Shown here piece by piece: positions 14,507-15,760 of a stretch of 15,760 bases of DNA. Under the pieces are notes generated by a model. It saw only the letters and a list, made by a program, of their open reading frames with translations, did no database searches and was not told where the DNA came from. The DNA comes from an uncultured Aliiroseovarius sp. Lineage in GTDB: Bacteria; Pseudomonadota; Alphaproteobacteria; Rhodobacterales; Rhodobacteraceae. Made by a program: the position numbers and the translations under genes. The stretch spans positions 1-15,760 of the forward strand of contig CALJDH010000019.1 in assembly GCA_938023895.1 (NCBI GenBank). Direction: 5' to 3'. Positions within the stretch are counted from its first letter, which is position 1; the number at the start of each line of letters is the position of its first letter.

Positions 14507-14992
14507 ATGAAAGCTATTGGCACCAATCCAGAGACCGGTGAAACACACACACTGGAGGTCTCTCAGATCTCTGCAAGTTATCTGGAAGATTTTAAATCTC
14601 TGACGTTCTCCAAAAAAGAACTACGCCAACAGATCGAGAACCTTTCCATTTCTGCCGACGCGAAGGTTCTTTTAGAAAAAATGGCGACTGGTGTGATTAA
14701 GGTCGGTTCAGCCGTAATCAAAGTTGGTCAGAAGATCATTGAACTGGTTCTTAAGATCATGGCGAAGTTCCCGAATGCCTCTTTCGGGTTGATTTTCGGT
14801 GCAATGGCTGGAGTGCTAATAGCAAGCGTACCTATCATTGGACTTGTCCTCGGGCCCATCGTCACACCCTTGTTGGCCGCCCTAGGTCTTATTCTGGGCA
14901 CGAAGGCTGATTTCGAAAACGCCGCATTGGAAGGCAAAATTCGAGAAGCTATTGCGACCTTTGACCCGCTGGTTGGTGAGAGACCCGCATGA
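14507..14992 (+). CDS. Membrane-associated protein preceding a TerB-domain gene
   Basis: The product is 161 residues from ATG 14507, chosen because AGGGA (14495-14499) sits seven bases upstream; a TTG 57 bases earlier would add 19 residues but has no ribosome site. Residues 1-52 are polar, 55-87 form an amphipathic helix containing the repeat VIKVG twice (63-67 and 70-74), and 91-131 are strongly hydrophobic and Gly-rich, enough for two membrane helices (SFGLIFGAMAGVLIA and LVLGPIVTPLLAALGLI). A charged tail follows. The layout recalls small membrane-inserting proteins, but I recognise no family. Its stop overlaps the next start as ATGA, so the two proteins are made together and may form a complex. 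Confidence 0.75.
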   Translation: MKAIGTNPETGETHTLEVSQISASYLEDFKSLTFSKKELRQQIENLSISADAKVLLEKMATGVIKVGSAVIKVGQKIIELVLKIMAKFPNASFGLIFGAMAGVLIASVPIIGLVLGPIVTPLLAALGLILGTKADFENAALEGKIREAIATFDPLVGERPA

Positions 14993-15760
14993 TGGAGGAC
15001 GCGGGTTTTGGTTCCCAGCTAGAAGATGTTAAACGCGTTGTGGCAGATCCCCTCCGCTTCAAGGCGAGACTGGAAATCGGAGAAGGGGCTTTCACCACTC
15101 TAACCCTCAGAAATCGCGTGAGGGAGTTCTGGGACGTGGTAGGAATGGCTGTCACCGGAGCGCAGGTTGCCAAGTCAGCAGCTGTAGCGTCAACCTTCTT
15201 CGCGGGTACATCAAGCGGGTTCCTCGGGTTGTTTGGAGCCGCTACTGCAGTGACGCCGATTGGATGGGTTGTCGCCGCAAGTGTCGCCACTGGAGGGGCG
15301 TACTACGGCGTCATGAAAGTAATGAAGGGCTTCGGCGATGACCGTGTCGATGTGATCCCCAAATTCATCAACACTCCGCTCGACATACTCGCGGTGGGTC
15401 TATTTGATTTGATTGCACCTCTTGCTTTGAAGGTGGCCGCTGCCGATGGAGAAGTGGTTCAAGAGGAACTAGAAGTGATCTCATCCTACTTTGTCGATGA
15501 TTGGGGTTACGACGAAGCATTCATCACACCAGCTATGGCGCAAATCAGTGCCAAGTCCAACGAACTGAGCTTAGAGCAACTAACCGAAGGACTGCGGGAA
15601 TTCACAAAGAACAGCAAAGACTGCAACCACAAGAAGGTGAGAGAGAAGGTTATTGCCCTCCTGCGGGAAATTGCTGAAGCAGATGGTGAAATTCATGAGA
15701 TGGAAGCGCTTGTAATTCAACACGTGGCGAAGTGCCTTCCCAAAGACCCTTGGCTGAAAA
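14989..15760 (+). CDS. Membrane-anchored TerB-domain protein (partial, runs off the window)
   Basis: The frame is open from ATG 14989 to the window end (257 residues seen). Residues 1-50 are polar, about 50-110 are hydrophobic and Ala/Gly-rich with two or three membrane segments, and 120-257 look like a TerB (tellurite-resistance) helical domain. Two acidic repeats, KVAAADGEVVQEELEVI (148-164) and EIAEADGEIHEMEALVI (227-243), are the typical metal-binding TerB pattern. TerB-like domains occur in tellurite/phage-resistance ter modules and in defence systems such as Shango. The gene starts inside the end of the preceding membrane-protein gene (ATGA), in an integrase-linked island. What follows beyond the window would decide its role. 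The second ATG (14992) is an equivalent start. Confidence 0.8.
   Translation, partial: MMEDAGFGSQLEDVKRVVADPLRFKARLEIGEGAFTTLTLRNRVREFWDVVGMAVTGAQVAKSAAVASTFFAGTSSGFLGLFGAATAVTPIGWVVAASVATGGAYYGVMKVMKGFGDDRVDVIPKFINTPLDILAVGLFDLIAPLALKVAAADGEVVQEELEVISSYFVDDWGYDEAFITPAMAQISAKSNELSLEQLTEGLREFTKNSKDCNHKKVREKVIALLREIAEADGEIHEMEALVIQHVAKCLPKDPWLK

Noticed and set aside
1..15760. CRISPR array, rRNA genes or a complete insertion sequence
   Set aside because: No regularly spaced repeats, no rRNA-like sequence, and no transposase reading frame were seen.

Overview
The window looks like chromosome of a marine-type alphaproteobacterium of the Rhodobacteraceae (Roseobacter/Rhodobacter side). The evidence is a KpsE-like capsule exporter with a long disordered N-terminal extension, a Rhodobacter-type PmtA methyltransferase behind pss and psd, a nadABC operon and GC-rich core genes. 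This placement is inference from protein character; no database was searched.

Layout. Bases 1-201 are the 3' end of an nhaA Na+/H+ antiporter gene, closed by a strong hairpin at 249-277. Bases 423-3619 are a tight plus-strand capsule/Kdo operon: kpsT-like ATPase, kpsE-like co-polymerase/exporter and kdsA. A tRNA-Gln(TTG) follows at 3796-3870. From there to about 6600 lies a decayed mobile island. It holds a stop-riddled primase-helicase (SF3) gene, a downstream HNH nuclease gene, a truncated inverted second copy of that HNH gene, and a minus-strand ghost gene. Core genes resume on the minus strand. The operon psd-pss-pmtA (8699 to 6620) makes phosphatidylserine, phosphatidylethanolamine and methylated derivatives up to phosphatidylcholine. 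The operon nadA-nadB-nadC (12269 to 8800) makes nicotinate mononucleotide from aspartate. A second accessory region starts upstream of nadA. It has a tyrosine integrase broken by one frameshift and one stop, a small coupled ORF, two small minus-strand genes (one broken), and a divergent plus-strand pair that runs off the window end: a 161-residue membrane-associated protein followed by a membrane-anchored TerB-domain protein.

The part most likely to be undescribed is the 14.5-15.76 kb pair, a hydrophobic protein translationally coupled to a TerB-domain protein in an integrase-linked island. The setting is compatible with a membrane-linked defence or stress module, but nothing in the window proves that. 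The second most interesting structure is the pair of outward-facing 237-bp inverted repeats around the dead primase-helicase. Their 31-bp noncoding core is identical while the coding part has diverged.
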